A DNA stretch of 64,000 nt from Cycas panzhihuaensis. Taxonomy: Eukaryota > Cycadophyta. The notes under the pieces were generated by a model, which was given only the letters and a program-made list of their open reading frames with translations, ran no database searches and was not told where the DNA came from. Position 1 is the stretch's first letter; every line of letters begins with the position of its first letter. The stretch is taken from assembly GCA_023213395.1 (NCBI GenBank), contig CM041465.1, positions 57,977,741 through 58,041,740 of the forward strand, in the 5' to 3' direction. The translations under genes and the position numbers were made by a program. Of the stretch, positions 22,763 through 33,441 are shown in pieces.

Positions 22763-23440
22763 CTATTTTAGTCCTAAATGATTTTTAAGGCCAATAAAGT
22801 TTTCTCTGCTAAGAGGTTTGGTAAGAATATCTGCAATTTGATTTTCTGATGCACAATGCTGAAGCTCGACATCTTTATCCTGGACTTTTTCTCTAATGAA
22901 ATGGTGATGTACTTCTATATGTTTGGTTCTTGCATGCAGCACTAGATTCTTTGTCATTTTGATTGCGCTTTGGTTATCACAGAATAAATGAGTTGACATT
23001 AACTGTTCTTGTCCAAGGTCCTTAAGGAGTTGTCTAATCCAAATTCTTTCACATGTTGCATTGACAGTTGACGTGTACTCTGCTTTTGTTGAAGATAAAG
23101 CAACTGTGTGTTACTTTTTGCTGCTCCAGGAGATTAAAGTTGTTCCTAGAAAAAAGCAATATCCTGATGTCGATTTCCTATCTGTTCTGTCTCCAGCCCA
23201 GTCTGAATCACAATAACCTATTAGCTGCATATTGTTATCCTTTTTATATTCTAGTCCAAGATTCATTGTTCCCTTCAAATATCGTAGAATTCTTTTTGCT
23301 ACATTCCAGTGAATTATTTTGGAATCTTCCATAAACGTGGAAACTACACAAACTGCATAGGATATATCTGGTCATGTAGTTGTAAAGATAAATTAGACTG
23401 CCAATCAGTTGTCTATATAGAGTTGCATCAACTGATTGAG
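22763..23440 (-). pseudogene. Co1 RNase H
   Basis: Frames 23332-23111 and 22999-22763. The first has WNVAKRILRYLKGTMNLGLEY and CDSDWAGDRTDRKSTSGYCF, the signature of copia RNase H. The second has FCDNQSAIKMTKN, HARTKHIEVHHHFIREKV and IADILTKPL, the end of pol. A gap of frame between them (23110-23000) shows a break. The enzyme degrades the RNA of the RNA-DNA hybrid. Confidence 0.9.
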
Positions 23441-23444
23441 CTTC

Positions 23445-24331
23445 CTATTTGGTGTCTAACACACACCCAATTTCCATTGGAGTGGCCACACTATTGCAAC
23501 TTTCCATATTTAACTTGTTTAATAGGGTTTTAACATACTTTGATTGTGATAAGACAACAGATCCATTGTTTTGTCTTATTTCTATTCCCAGATAATAATG
23601 CAGCATCCCAAGGTCTGTCATTTCAAATTGCTTCTTGATGAAGACGATTGAGTTTTCATAATCTCCTGTAATTAGCATATCATCCACATACACTACAATG
23701 ATGGAGATTAACCGTTGGTTGAATTTCACATACAAGCTATGATCTGATTCACACTTGTGAAAGTCATTTTGTGTTAGATATGTATCAAGTTTAGCATACC
23801 ATGCTCTCGAGGCTTGTTTAAGTCCATACAAGGCCTTTTTTAGCTTACAGACTAGATTTTCTTGACCAGGTCTTATATATCCTTCAGGTTGATACATATA
23901 TACTTCTTCCTGGAGATTTCCATTTAAAAAGATGCTTTTGACATCCATCTGATAAATTTTCCACCCTTTCTCGAAAGCAAGAATGGCAATCAACGTTTTA
24001 CAAAGTTGTTTAGCTTGGCTACTAGTGAGAATGTTTCTTCATAATCGATTCCAGTCATTTGTGTGTAGCCTTTTGCTACCAACCTTGCTTCGTACTTCTC
24101 AATTTCTCCGTTTGGTTTTTCTTTTATTTTATATACCCATTTGCAATTTACAATGGGTTTGTCTTCAGGACATGTAACTAGATCCCATGTTTCATTTTTA
24201 TAAATGGCTTCTATTTCTACATCCATAGCTATTCTCCAAACTTGAGATTTGCTTGCTTCTATGTAGGTGTTCGACTCAACTGAGCATACCAAGGCTTGGG
24301 GCTTTTGAGACCTTGTTCGATGTTCGAACAC
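23445..24331 (-). pseudogene. Co1 reverse transcriptase
   Basis: Two overlapping frames (24331-23990 and 23993-23445) contain CKWVYKIKEKPNGEIEKYEA, LVAKGYTQ, IYQMDVKSIFLNG, YGLKQASRAWY and the active site VVYVDDMLITGD. All typical copia RT blocks are present and the YVDD aspartates are intact. A frameshift at about 23991 splits the domain. Confidence 0.92.
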
Positions 24332-24393
24332 CTCCCCTCTTTTTTCCTCAAGAGTTTTGAGGTACCATTTTGGTATCTTTTGGAGACTAATTC

Positions 24394-24900
24394 CTATGAT
24401 GAACTAGTTTCTTTATCTTTTGGACGAAGGCTCGTATCACTTGCTTGTTGGATATCAGATGGATGAATACTGGAATCATTTGTTTGTTGAGTATCAGATG
24501 ATGAAGTATCACTTTCAACTTTGATAGAAGTAATATCTGATGTATCCTCTAGTGGAACTATTTTAATGTTTTGATCACTGACGTTTGTTTCTTGGTGCTC
24601 ATCGTCAATGATTCTGTTCTTTTCATCAAATATTACATCTCCACTTACGTAGAGTTTGTTTGTCTTGGGATCAAGACATTGATATGTCTTTGAACGACTG
24701 CTATATCCAACCATTATACATTTTATGCTTTTGTTATCCAGTTTGGTTCTTTTTTTATCAGGAATATGTACATATGCTTTGCAACCAAAAATCTTAAGAT
24801 GACTTACATTTGGTTCATGGCCTGTCCATGCCTCTTTTGGTGTTATTTCGCCCAATGCTTGAGTTGGACTCTTGTTGATCAAGTACACAGCTATGTTCAC
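24394..24900 (-). pseudogene. Co1 integrase C-terminal region and linker
   Basis: 168-codon frame with NIAVYLINKSPT, TPKEAWTG, LKIFGCKAYVHIP, KCIMVGYSSRSKTYQCL and VSGDVIFDE, standard after the copia integrase core. A Ser/Thr-rich linker to RT follows. Confidence 0.9.
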
Positions 24901-24959
24901 AGCCTTTGCTCAATATTTTCTTGTGATGTCGTTTTCACTTAACATACACCGAGCCATTC

Positions 24960-25715
24960 CTAAATTTTTCTATTCATTCTTTCTGCTAACTTGTTTGATT
25001 GTGGTGTATACGGGGTTGTGACCTGTCTACAGATTCCATGCATTTTACAGAAATGGAAAAACTCATGGGACATGAACTCGCCACCTTCGTCTGATCGAAC
25101 ACATTTAATTTTCCTGTTGCTTTCCAGCTCAACTTCTATTTTAAATTCTTTGAAATAATCGAATGCTTCTAATTTGCTAAACAAAAAACATATCCATGTC
25201 TTTCTAGAAAAGTCATCAATGAAAGTTAAGAAGTACCTTGCTCCATTTATTGAAGTTGGTGTGAATGGACCATACAAATCAATGTGAATTAGTTCTAGCT
25301 TATCTTGTGCATGCCATGTGCCTTTTGAAAAAGGAATCCTGTGTTGTTTTCCCATCATGCAACTTTTACATACAAAGGAATTAAATTGAATGTCAGGAAA
25401 ACCATTTACTGTCTTCAATATTTTTAGCTTTTCTAGTCTATCATGAGAGATATGACTGTACTTCAAATGCCACATTTCATTAGTATCACTGTTTGTCACA
25501 ACAAAAGAATTTACATCAGAAGTAGATATTGTAGGTTCTTTATTAGGCAGCACAAGAGTGGAGAGAAGTTTGTACAACCTATTACATTTTTCTCCTTCAG
25601 CTATTACAACACCATTCTTTTTCATGTCAAGGATATAACAGTGCCCATTTTCATCAAATATTGTTCTCAATTTTTTTCCGCTTAACTGAGACACTGATAG
25701 GAGATTCTTCTTCAT
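24960..25715 (-). pseudogene. Co1 integrase core with zinc-binding head
   Basis: 251-codon open frame. The N-terminal head has H(x)nH and CKSCMMGKQ (CX2C). The core carries HIDLYGP, then RSDEGGEF, then the SNKLAERMNR block with the catalytic Glu, so the D,D,E triad is present. The usual SNGVAER is SNKLAER here. The frame is intact over the core and breaks only in the linker at about 24960. Confidence 0.92.
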
Positions 25716-25789
25716 TCCTGGTACGAAGAAAGCATTGCCTATTCATTAGATTTTTCCATCAATGTTTATGGCAATTTGTCCTTTTCCTT

Positions 25790-26008
25790 TTATATGCAAA
25801 AGAAAGTTTCTCCCAATTCGATAGATTTGTTAAGATCATATGGTTTGAGCACTTCAAACCATTTTTCGATTCCGGTCATGTGATGTGAAGCTCCTGAATC
25901 AACGTACCAATTTTCTAGTCCACTGGAGCTTGCTGCTAATGTTGCTACAAAGGCCATTTCTACTTCTTTTTCTCTTGAGTGTCGTTCTCTGCTGTAGTTT
26001 TCAGACAC
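25790..26008 (-). pseudogene. Co1 aspartic protease
   Basis: The frame carries NWYVDSGASHHMT with the catalytic Asp at plus-strand 25898-25900, followed by LNKSIELGE. It matures the polyprotein. It is separated by a frame break from the integrase frame. Confidence 0.85.
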
Positions 26009-26305
26009 CTACTTCCCTTTTTGAATTTCAATTCTTCTCTGATGACATTGGTATAGATAGTGGCCTGGTTGTCTGCAATGGTAACATACGTCGAAGGCTT
26101 TACAGGCACTTGAAAAATGACTTGGTTTGCCACAATTGAAACCAACTTTGGCATCACGTGGTAGATTTGCAATAGTTCTTCCTCGTCCCCTACCTTCAAT
26201 CCAACGACCTTTGCAGCCACTTTCTGAGGTTATATTGACCTCGTCCTCGACTTCCCAAGCGAAGTTTGGTGACAAGTGCTTCCTCAATTTCCCTGTTTTC
26301 TTCAT
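26009..26305 (-). pseudogene. Co1 zinc-knuckle region of gag
   Basis: Two CX2CX4HX4C boxes are recognisable. The first (GFNCGKPSHFSSAC) has its leading Cys replaced by Gly; the second (CYHCRQPGHYLYQC) is intact. It is in a different frame from the capsid at 26196-26882. Confidence 0.85.
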
Positions 26306-26882
26306 ATCTCTGATTCCTCTGCTCTTGACTGAGCATGTATCCTGTCAGAGTATCAATGGTCATTGTGGCAGTTTGTCCTCCATCTGTCAACATGCTTACC
26401 ATGTTATCAAATGATTTGGGCAATTTATTGAGCACAAGATGTATTAACTCAGTATCCGTTATTTTGTCCCCAGTTGTAAGAAGAGCAGTTTTGATGTTTG
26501 TCAACTTAGTTATGAAGTCGGATACTATTTGGCCTTCTTTCATCCTAAGCTTGTAAAGTTCCTCCTTGAGTGCAACAATTCTAGCTTCATTTTTTCGACT
26601 GAACATGGAGGACATTGTTTTCCAAATTTCATAAGCATTCTCAACACCATCTACATAGACTAGTAGGGAATCAGAGATTGAAAGTTTAAGGATGGATACA
26701 ACAAGATTGTTTCTTTCTTCCCAATCCAGCAGATCATCTCTATTAGTGGGTTGTTCTTCATCACCAGTGGTGATTTTCCAGGCACGCTTTGCTCTTAATA
26801 GGCCCTCTATCTTAATTTTCCAAATACTAAAATTCAATTCAGTCAACTTGTCAGCTTCAACCCATGATCCAGCGGAGGCCAT
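26196..26882 (-). pseudogene. Co1 copia gag (capsid)
   Basis: Starts MASAGSW at 26882 (an upstream in-frame Met lies at 26891). It contains FSIWKIKIEGLL, AYEIWKTMSSMF, ALKEELYKLRMKEGQ and LVLNKLPKSFDNMV, the standard order of copia capsids. About 225 residues are uninterrupted before the frame shifts near the zinc knuckles. Confidence 0.92.
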
Positions 26883-26891
26883 GATCAACAA

Positions 26892-27550
26892 AAATTTTGA
26901 TTTCTGTGTGCAGAAATGAGGTTGTACGAATTTCCGTATGGAATCTAGAGTGTACGGATGAGGTAAAAGAAGGTGTCAACTAAAACATCTCTTAAATGGG
27001 TATCCAAATCTGCTGTTAGATTTTTTAAACTCTCTCAGATCTGAGAGAAACGACACCGGAAAGCTCCAAACTCGCACCCTTAGGTTTTTGGGGATTTTAA
27101 TTAAAAAATTCTCAAAACAGGAGAAAAAACCAGCAATTCATGACTTGATCTCTTCGATTTCAAACAAAGAAGGGTTTAGATACTTAGTACCTGAGTTTTG
27201 CCTTGAATTTTTGAGAAAATTTGAAGGAGAAGTCTTCCAAACCTATGCGCAAAGAAATCTGGCCAAAAGTCCATTAAAAAGTCTTCAAATCACGACGGTC
27301 CAGAAGAAGAAAATGTTGAGGAGACCACGATCTACAATCTAGCCAAGTTTCGTGAGATTCTGGCGACTTTGATTCCTGACATCTGTACGATTTCGTACAG
27401 TTCCGTACTTTGAACCGTACATAGGAGGAACTCTGTCTAATACTTTGATGAATCTCTTGGACTCCTTAGACTTCTTCAATTGCCTTAATCTAATGCTTCT
27501 CTGATTACCAAAACCCTAATTATCTTATAGACAGAGGGACTCACCAGCCT
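26892..27550 (-). other. Co1 leader
   Basis: Non-coding stretch between primer site and gag with repeated GTACGGA/TCCGTAC motifs (near 26930, 27390 and 27405). The same motif occurs in the leader of Co2 near 28300. Confidence 0.6.
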
Positions 27551-27562
27551 GCTCTGATACCA
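27551..27562 (-). promoter_or_regulatory. Co1 primer-binding site
   Basis: GCTCTGATACCA on the plus strand is the exact reverse complement of TGGTATCAGAGC and abuts the 5' LTR. Confidence 0.95.
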
Positions 27563-27759
27563 TGTAGAAGAAATTCACCCTCATGCTTTATTGATCATTT
27601 GCAAGTCTTTAAATACATCTTCAGGAGTACGAGACAAATGGCAACCGCTTAATGAGATGGTGCCACTTGTCATATTGAAGAAGAAAGAGGAAGATGATAC
27701 ATGACCCTTACTAGAGACCTAGATAAAACATTAATCTAGATAAAACAATACCTTTTACA
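27563..27759 (-). repeat. Co1 5' LTR
   Basis: 197 bp. It is 17 bp longer than the 3' LTR because of a local duplication around TAGATAAAACA near 27730-27748. Confidence 0.93.
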
Positions 27760-27764
27760 TTGAC

Positions 27765-27988
27765 ATAATGAAGAATAAATGGTAGCAACAATTTTGGTTT
27801 CTTGTGTTTCCTTGTTCTCTGATAGGCAAAACACGATTACAGTACGATGCATATGCACAATTCTTTCATTCATGGCAAGAAATAAGTAAGAACTTTCTTA
27901 TTAGATTTCAAAAACATGAACTCCCTTTATTTTCGAATGGGGATGACCCCCACTTGCGTGTATAGAATTGTGTTCAGATGTGGATAAT
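27765..27988 (+). pseudogene. Gy1 continuation after Co1
   Basis: The frame of 22249-22563 reads on here when Co1 and one TTGAC copy are ignored, with one stop (near 27783) before 27960. No catalytic motif is present. It is cut by Co2 at 27989. Confidence 0.6.
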
Positions 27989-28181
27989 GTTGAGAGGTAA
28001 TGTTTTATCTCTAATTATGTAATTAGTATATGTAATAGTGACACATGTCATTTGGTTAGAAGGTGGTTAACCATCAAGTTATAACGGTTACCAATCTATT
28101 ATGTATTTAAAGACTTTATCCTCTCAATAAAGATCGTTGAGTTCTCTTATCAACCCTCTGTCTCCTAATTGAATCTCATCA
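27989..28181 (+). repeat. Co2 5' LTR
   Basis: TGTTGAGAGG...GAATCTCATCA, directly followed by a perfect primer site. The TATGTATTTAAAGACTT stretch near 28100 also occurs in the Co1 LTR. Confidence 0.88.
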
Positions 28182-28193
28182 TGGTATCAGAGC
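28182..28193 (+). promoter_or_regulatory. Co2 primer-binding site
   Basis: Exact TGGTATCAGAGC abutting the LTR. Confidence 0.95.
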
Positions 28194-28264
28194 AAGTTTA
28201 GGTATAATTGCCCGTTTTGAAGGAAGAAATTTTTTATCTATGAGATAAGTCAATGGTCGTAGAA

Positions 28265-28403
28265 AGGAGACAAGTCAGGAAGGACATTTAATGACTATGT
28301 ACGGACTTGTACGGAACCGAATTGACACATTTTTTTAAAGTAGGACATTTAATGACTGTGTACGGACTTGTACGGAACCGAATGGACACATTTTTTTAAA
28401 GTT
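28265..28403 (+). repeat. 62-bp tandem duplication in the Co2 leader
   Basis: AGGACATTTAATGACT..., GTACGGACTTGTACGGAACC and CACATTTTTTTAAAG occur twice in succession with a few differences. Confidence 0.8.
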
Positions 28404-29180
28404 GTTAGATTTAGATGAAAATTGGTGGGTAGATAGATCGAGAGATGCTCGTCATCTTTCCCTTCTGCGTCGAAGTCGTCTAAAGACATTTCAGGGGTCA
28501 AACTGGCCGATTACCAGTCCACGCTATAACCACCAGAATAAAAAAAGGCCCAATCAAACTACTGCCCAACTTAGTTGGGATGCAAGGGATAATGAGGGTG
28601 TAATAATCCCCAAACTATCTATTTCTGATCCTCTTTTTGTATATGTTGAAAGATTGAATTCATTTGCTAAAATTTGGAAAGTATTTGAAAATTTATATAA
28701 TCAAAAAAATCATGTTTGGGTTGTGGCTCTTAAGGAAGAATTGTTTAAAATACATATGAAGGAGAATGAAAATATTTCAGAGTTCTTCACAAAGTGACCT
28801 CACTCAGAAATGATCTGCTGAATATTGGTGCAAATATGCTAGATTAAGAACTTGTTCAAATGGTGGTAAATAAACTCTCAAAATCATTTGATAATATGGT
28901 GGATACAATAATGAACAATGATCAAATTCCCACAATGTCATTTGACAATTTGACAGGGCTTCTTCTAAGACAAGAACAAAGGAACAGAAGGTATGAAGAA
29001 GGAATACAAATCGAAGATGCATTTGTATCCAAAGAACGAGGATAGACAAGAGGCCGCAATCGAACACCTGATATCAGAGGTCAGTCTAGAGGCAAAGGAA
29101 GAGAACGTTTGATTCCTCTTAGAGATGCGACAGTTTGCTTCAATTGTGAAAAACTAGGCCATTTTTCAAGCAATTGCAAA
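28402..29180 (+). pseudogene. Co2 gag and zinc knuckle
   Basis: Capsid motifs KLSISDPLFVYVE, ALKEELFKIHMKENENISEF, VVNKLSKSFDNMV and LLLRQEQRNRRYEE parallel Co1. Stops lie at 28795 and 29043. The knuckle CFNCEKLGHFSSNC (about 29134-29175) is intact. A second knuckle after it has lost Cys residues and carries a stop. Confidence 0.88.
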
Positions 29181-29289
29181 TCCCTTGATGTCTACTATCA
29201 CTGTGGATAGTCTCGGCATTACCCTTATCAATGTTCGTAGAGGAGAGCCGGGATACAGAGAGGGAAAAGACCAATAGGCAATTGCAAAA

Positions 29290-29700
29290 AAGAACAAACC
29301 AACTTCAATGAGGATGAGGATGAGGATGAGACAACATTTATTATTGCACTCGCAACAAGTCTTGAAGATGAAGTCTGGTACATCAACTCAGGAGCATCCA
29401 GGCATATGACAAGGTGTGAAGATTGATTTAAATCGCTAAAACCTTATTCTTCTAACAAATCAATAGCGTTAGGAGATAAATATCCCTTCAACATCAAAGG
29501 GGTTGGAACTATAACTATTGAAATGAAGAGTACTGTACAAAAATTTGGCAATGTATCATTTGCACTTAGTTTAAAAAATAATCTTCTCTTTGTTTCTCAG
29601 CTCAGAAAGAAAAGGCTGACAACTATTTTTGATGAAGAAGGATTCTATTACATTTTAGATATGATTGCTTTCTAATCCTATTGTTGCAAACAAAGATGCA
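29290..29700 (+). pseudogene. Co2 protease
   Basis: WYINSGASRHMT (near 29379-29414) is the protease active site with the catalytic Asp changed to Asn. It is followed by SIALGDKYPFNIKGVGTITI and LLFVSQLRKK. A stop follows near 29425. Confidence 0.85.
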
Positions 29701-29739
29701 AATGCGTATGCTGCTATAAATATTGAAAATAACAAACTC

Positions 29740-30364
29740 TAGCATTTGAAGTATGGGCACATTTCTTCTAATAGGCTAGAGTTGTTGTGTAACTTAAGAA
29801 TGGTAGATGGACTTTCTAATATTGCATTTCATCCTCTTGTTTGTAAAAATTATCTACTTGGTATACAACGTTGTTTTCCCTTTCAAAAAAGTGAATGGAG
29901 AGCTAAAAGCAAATTAAAATTGGTGCACATTGATTTGTGTGGATCTATCACTCCACGTTCAATAAATGGTGCTCGATATTCCCTTGCCTTCATTGATGAT
30001 TTGTTTATGAGAGTATGGATTTACTTCCTCTATAGTAAATCTGAAGTTTTCAAAAAATTCAAAGAATTCAAGGCGTGTCGAAATGGGAATGCAGAACTAA
30101 AATAAAATGCATCAGATCAGATAGAGGAGGTGAATATATCTCAAAAGAGTTTCTAAATTTTTGCAGAACTCATGGGATAAGTAGACAATTTACAACTCCA
30201 TACACACCTCAATCTAATGGAGTGGTTGACCAAATGAACAAAACAATCATGGAGATGGCTCGAAGCATGAATAAAGATAGGTAAATCTCAAAGACCTATT
30301 GGGTTGAAGCAGTAAATACAGTCGAATACCTCATAAATCGAAGTCCAACACAAGCTTTAGATTC
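29740..30364 (+). pseudogene. Co2 integrase, first part
   Basis: LKYGHISSNRLE and CKNYLLG form a head with a lost Cys. HIDLCGS, FIDDLFMRVW, IRSDRGGEY and PYTPQSNGVVDQMN follow; the catalytic Glu of NGVAE is Asp here. One frameshift lies near 30090. Co3 interrupts after SPTQALDS. Confidence 0.9.
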
Positions 30365-30369
30365 AATTA

Positions 30370-30728
30370 TGTTAGCGTGGCAGTTAATTATTAAGCCACT
30401 TAATTAATGTTAATGTGGTTTAATTATGTGAAAGGGTGCGAGCCAAAATGTGCGATTTATTCAGAGGGTCACAACCCTAATCGGGTGACACCTCTTGGAG
30501 AGTATAAAAGCCTTGAGGCCTTGTATATTCATCATCCAAATTCATTGTGTAATATCAAGTGATCCATCAAGGATCCTCTTTGTGGTGGGTTTTTTTCCGA
30601 AAGGGTTTCCCACGTAAATACCTGTGTACTGTGTATCTGTTTTCTGTATTTTCCATTTGTTGCTTGTTGTGTATGGTTAAAGATCCTGCGTATGGGAACA
30701 TCAGTGTATGATTTCATGTTCCCGAACA
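30370..30728 (+). repeat. Co3 5' LTR
   Basis: TGTTAGCGTGG...TTCCCGAACA. A TATA box (GTATAAAAG) near 30500 gives the likely start region. Confidence 0.95.
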
Positions 30729-30740
30729 TGGTATCAGAGC
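30729..30740 (+). promoter_or_regulatory. Co3 primer-binding site
   Basis: Exact TGGTATCAGAGC directly after the LTR. Confidence 0.95.
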
Positions 30741-32255
30741 AGTAGGGTCTTGCACAACTGAAGCTTGATGGTGAACGGGGCGGTGGAATCGTTGGTTGCC
30801 GGGTAACGCCGTCTGACCCAAGCCGAGTCTTAAGGGTCCATCAACCCTAGCATCGTGCAAAAGTAGGCACAGAAAAATCAATGGTTGTTGGATCAGTGGA
30901 GATCACTATTCGACAGAGTGCAAGGGTTATTGGAGTCTGTATTCAGGCGTGAAGACCACGTTGGTGGTTGGAGCTAGCCTGTTTGGGGTTATCCGAAGAT
31001 GATTAATGATCTATTGAGGTGATTCAAGTGTGTAGAACACGTACTGATGGTGATTCGATGACATTAAGGACAACCCTCTTTCCATACAAGTAAGTCTAGG
31101 GTATTCCCACTCAAAGCACTATAAAACTCAATAAAAACAAAGCTTCTTTTGGTGTTGCCTTCGTTAGTCTGTATAAGGAAGAGATTGGAGTCTTTTGGAC
31201 AGCTAGGTCCTCTATACTGAGATTAAGAGAAGTACACTGCAGTATAAGGTGTCTTTCACTTAAATTTTTGAGTTGTAGCATCTCTATTTGTGGGTATATG
31301 ACCCCATATATGCACTAAAAACACACTTTTGAGCTGACATCTTGGTGTTGTTAAGTTGTTGGGTTGTTTGTGTGACTTGTTGAGGTGTGTGTACATTAAA
31401 TAAAGGTTGTACAGTTGTTCTAAGGCTGCTTTTAGTGCCTTGGATGATGGCTGAGTGCGTTTTGATGTGATTGGAGAGTGGCTGGGTGGATTTAGGATTG
31501 GTTGGCCACTCTTTGTGACTGTCTAGGACTGGCTGAGTTGTTTTGTTGGCGTTCGAGCACCTTTAGAAGCCGGCTGGGTCATTTTCAAGGGGGTTGTTTG
31601 CCTGATAAGGTCTGATATGGCGCTGATCCAAGGAGCCTGGGCGCATTTCCTCTTGCTTGGGCGCTTTGTGTGTTGGTTTGTTGATAACTGTGGCTGTTTA
31701 GAGGCTGTCCAAGTACTCAACAGACATGTCTTGGCTGCGTTGAAGCCTTACCAGCTGTTCGGATGATATAGACCACTTGGTGATAAGCGCATAGAGCAAC
31801 AGGGTGTGTTGAACAGCCATGTCCCTCTCCTCAAGTAGTGTGACTTTTAGAGGATACTTAAGCATGTGACTTAAGTTAAAAAGGCACGAGTTCCTTGAAA
31901 AGTCGTCACTTTTGGAATATGCCTTTTGGCATATTCTAATCTCAATTCAACTTTATAAAAGCCCTTTGAACCATTGATGCACGTCAATAGTGAGGGATAC
32001 TTGACGTCTTTGTTCTGGAGCACATGTTTTTAGCCATTTTTGAAGTGTCGGTTGTGACATTTAATGGCTATTTAAGGTCATTTGTTGATGGATAAGAGGA
32101 GAAAAACAGTCGGTGCCTCACTTAACGTGGGTATAATCCATGTTGGGTCCCTTTGGAAGCGTGCTCGTGAGGCAGAGGAGGTCACAAGGGTGCATTTTCA
32201 TCCTTATTACGTTCGTTTGGTGTCGTGTGCTTCACATTGTAGCCTATCGCTCGAG
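30741..32255 (+). other. Co3 leader, about 1.5 kb
   Basis: Long untranslated leader between primer site and gag. An open frame runs into gag from 32082, but MEKLMPK at 32256 is the better start because family members start there (Co5 reads MEH-MPKVIF). Co5 has a leader of similar length. Confidence 0.6.
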
Positions 32256-32865
32256 ATGGAGAAGCTTATGCCTAAAGTTATCTTTAACGGTAACAATTTC
32301 AGCGAATGGAAGGCTAATATGAAGCTTACTTTGATGGTGAACCAACTCTGGGGAATCACCAAGGCGAAGCTTGTTTCAGCCCCACTTGACCATAAGGAGA
32401 GTATCAAACTTGAAGAGAAGCAATATATGGCCGTTGGATTACTGAAACTCTCATTGGCACCGGACCAGAGGGCTCTAGTTCACAATCTGGATGACCCAGC
32501 CGAGATTTGGACAAAGTTGTGTGATACTTTTGAGAAGAAGAAGACGAATAGGCATCTTGCTCTGATGTTGGAACTACTCAATTCAAAATTTGAAGATAAC
32601 AACAATATCAGCTTCTACCTGAATAAAATAACTGTCTTGAAGAACAAGCTAGAAGAGTTAAAGTAGAACTCGATTGATTATGCACTTGTTTGCAATAATC
32701 ATGTCGAAACTGCCAACTGCGTTTGCCACATTCCAGACCATTTACGGTAGAGACGAAGTGATGGAGGCAAAAACTTTTGATGGGTTCAAAAACCTAATTT
32801 TAGAAGAGGATGCCAAGCTCAAACATCATGGTTTGCTTGGAGGTTCTGGTTCAAGTTAGGCCTTA
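32256..32865 (+). pseudogene. Co3 copia gag (capsid)
   Basis: Begins MEKLMPKVIFNGNNFSEWKA and contains NQLWGITKAK, PAEIWTKLCDTFE, ALMLELLNSKF and MSKLPTAFATFQTI. A stop at 32664 with a +1 shift near 32670 and a TAG at 32857 interrupt it. Co5 has CAG (Gln) at the latter position, so the TAG is a C-to-T change in Co3. Confidence 0.92.
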
Positions 32866-32868
32866 GCC

Positions 32869-33441
32869 ATGAAATCTCAGAGGAAGGAAGCCCCTAAGGA
32901 GGAGAAGATCACACAACGGTCTGGAGAAAGCTCTCAAGACAAGAAGAAGTTTAATGGAAAGTGCAATTACTGCAAGAAGGATGGTCACCGTGAGAAGAAT
33001 TGTTGGTTCAAACGTCGTGACAAACGCAACGGTAACAAGGATGATAAAGGAAAGAGTGTTGTTGCTCATTGCATCCAAGCACAGACCTTGTCAGCCGAAA
33101 CGGATCGGAGAGACTATTGGGTACTCGATTCTGGAGCGCAGAAGCACATCTCTTACCAGAGGTGGAACTTTGATACGTTGAAAGCAAATCAAAGTGGTGC
33201 TGAGATCATTCTTGCAGATGCTCACGTGTTGCTGGTTGATGGTATCGATGAAGTTTCCATTGTAAGAGGCAAGTTTTTCGCGGTATATTATGTACCCAAC
33301 ATGCAGTTAAACCGTCTGTCTGCTCGGGAGATCTGCAAACAAGGTATGAAAGTGGAGCTCTATAATGATAAGTGCTTGATAAAGGACTTAAAACAGAACT
33401 TTGATGTCATAGCTACTGGGAAAGTCAAGGACAACTTCTAG
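32869..33441 (+). pseudogene. Co3 zinc knuckle and protease
   Basis: CNYCKKDGHREKNC (32962-33003) is a perfect knuckle. The protease site DYWVLDSGAQKHI keeps its catalytic Asp (codon at 33127). LSAREICKQGMKVELYND follows, as in copia proteases. The frame ends in a TAG at 33439 where Co5 has TGG (Trp). Confidence 0.93.

Larger units (their letters stand above)
22564..27759 (-). mobile_element. Co1: full-length Ty1/copia element
   Basis: Minus-strand copia element of 5196 bp with LTRs at 27563-27759 (5') and 22564-22743 (3'), a perfect target duplication TTGAC (22559-22563 and 27760-27764), a perfect primer-site complement and a purine tract. Domain order from 26882 downwards is gag, zinc knuckles, protease, integrase, reverse transcriptase and RNase H. 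LTRs differ by about eight substitutions plus one 17-bp insertion. Catalytic motifs of protease, integrase and RT are retained, but frameshifts and stops separate the frames. It sits inside Gy1. Confidence 0.95.

Noticed and set aside
28182-28193. tRNA gene fragment from matches to initiator tRNA-Met
   Set aside because: Only 12 bases match and they sit next to LTR ends, as expected for primer-binding sites.
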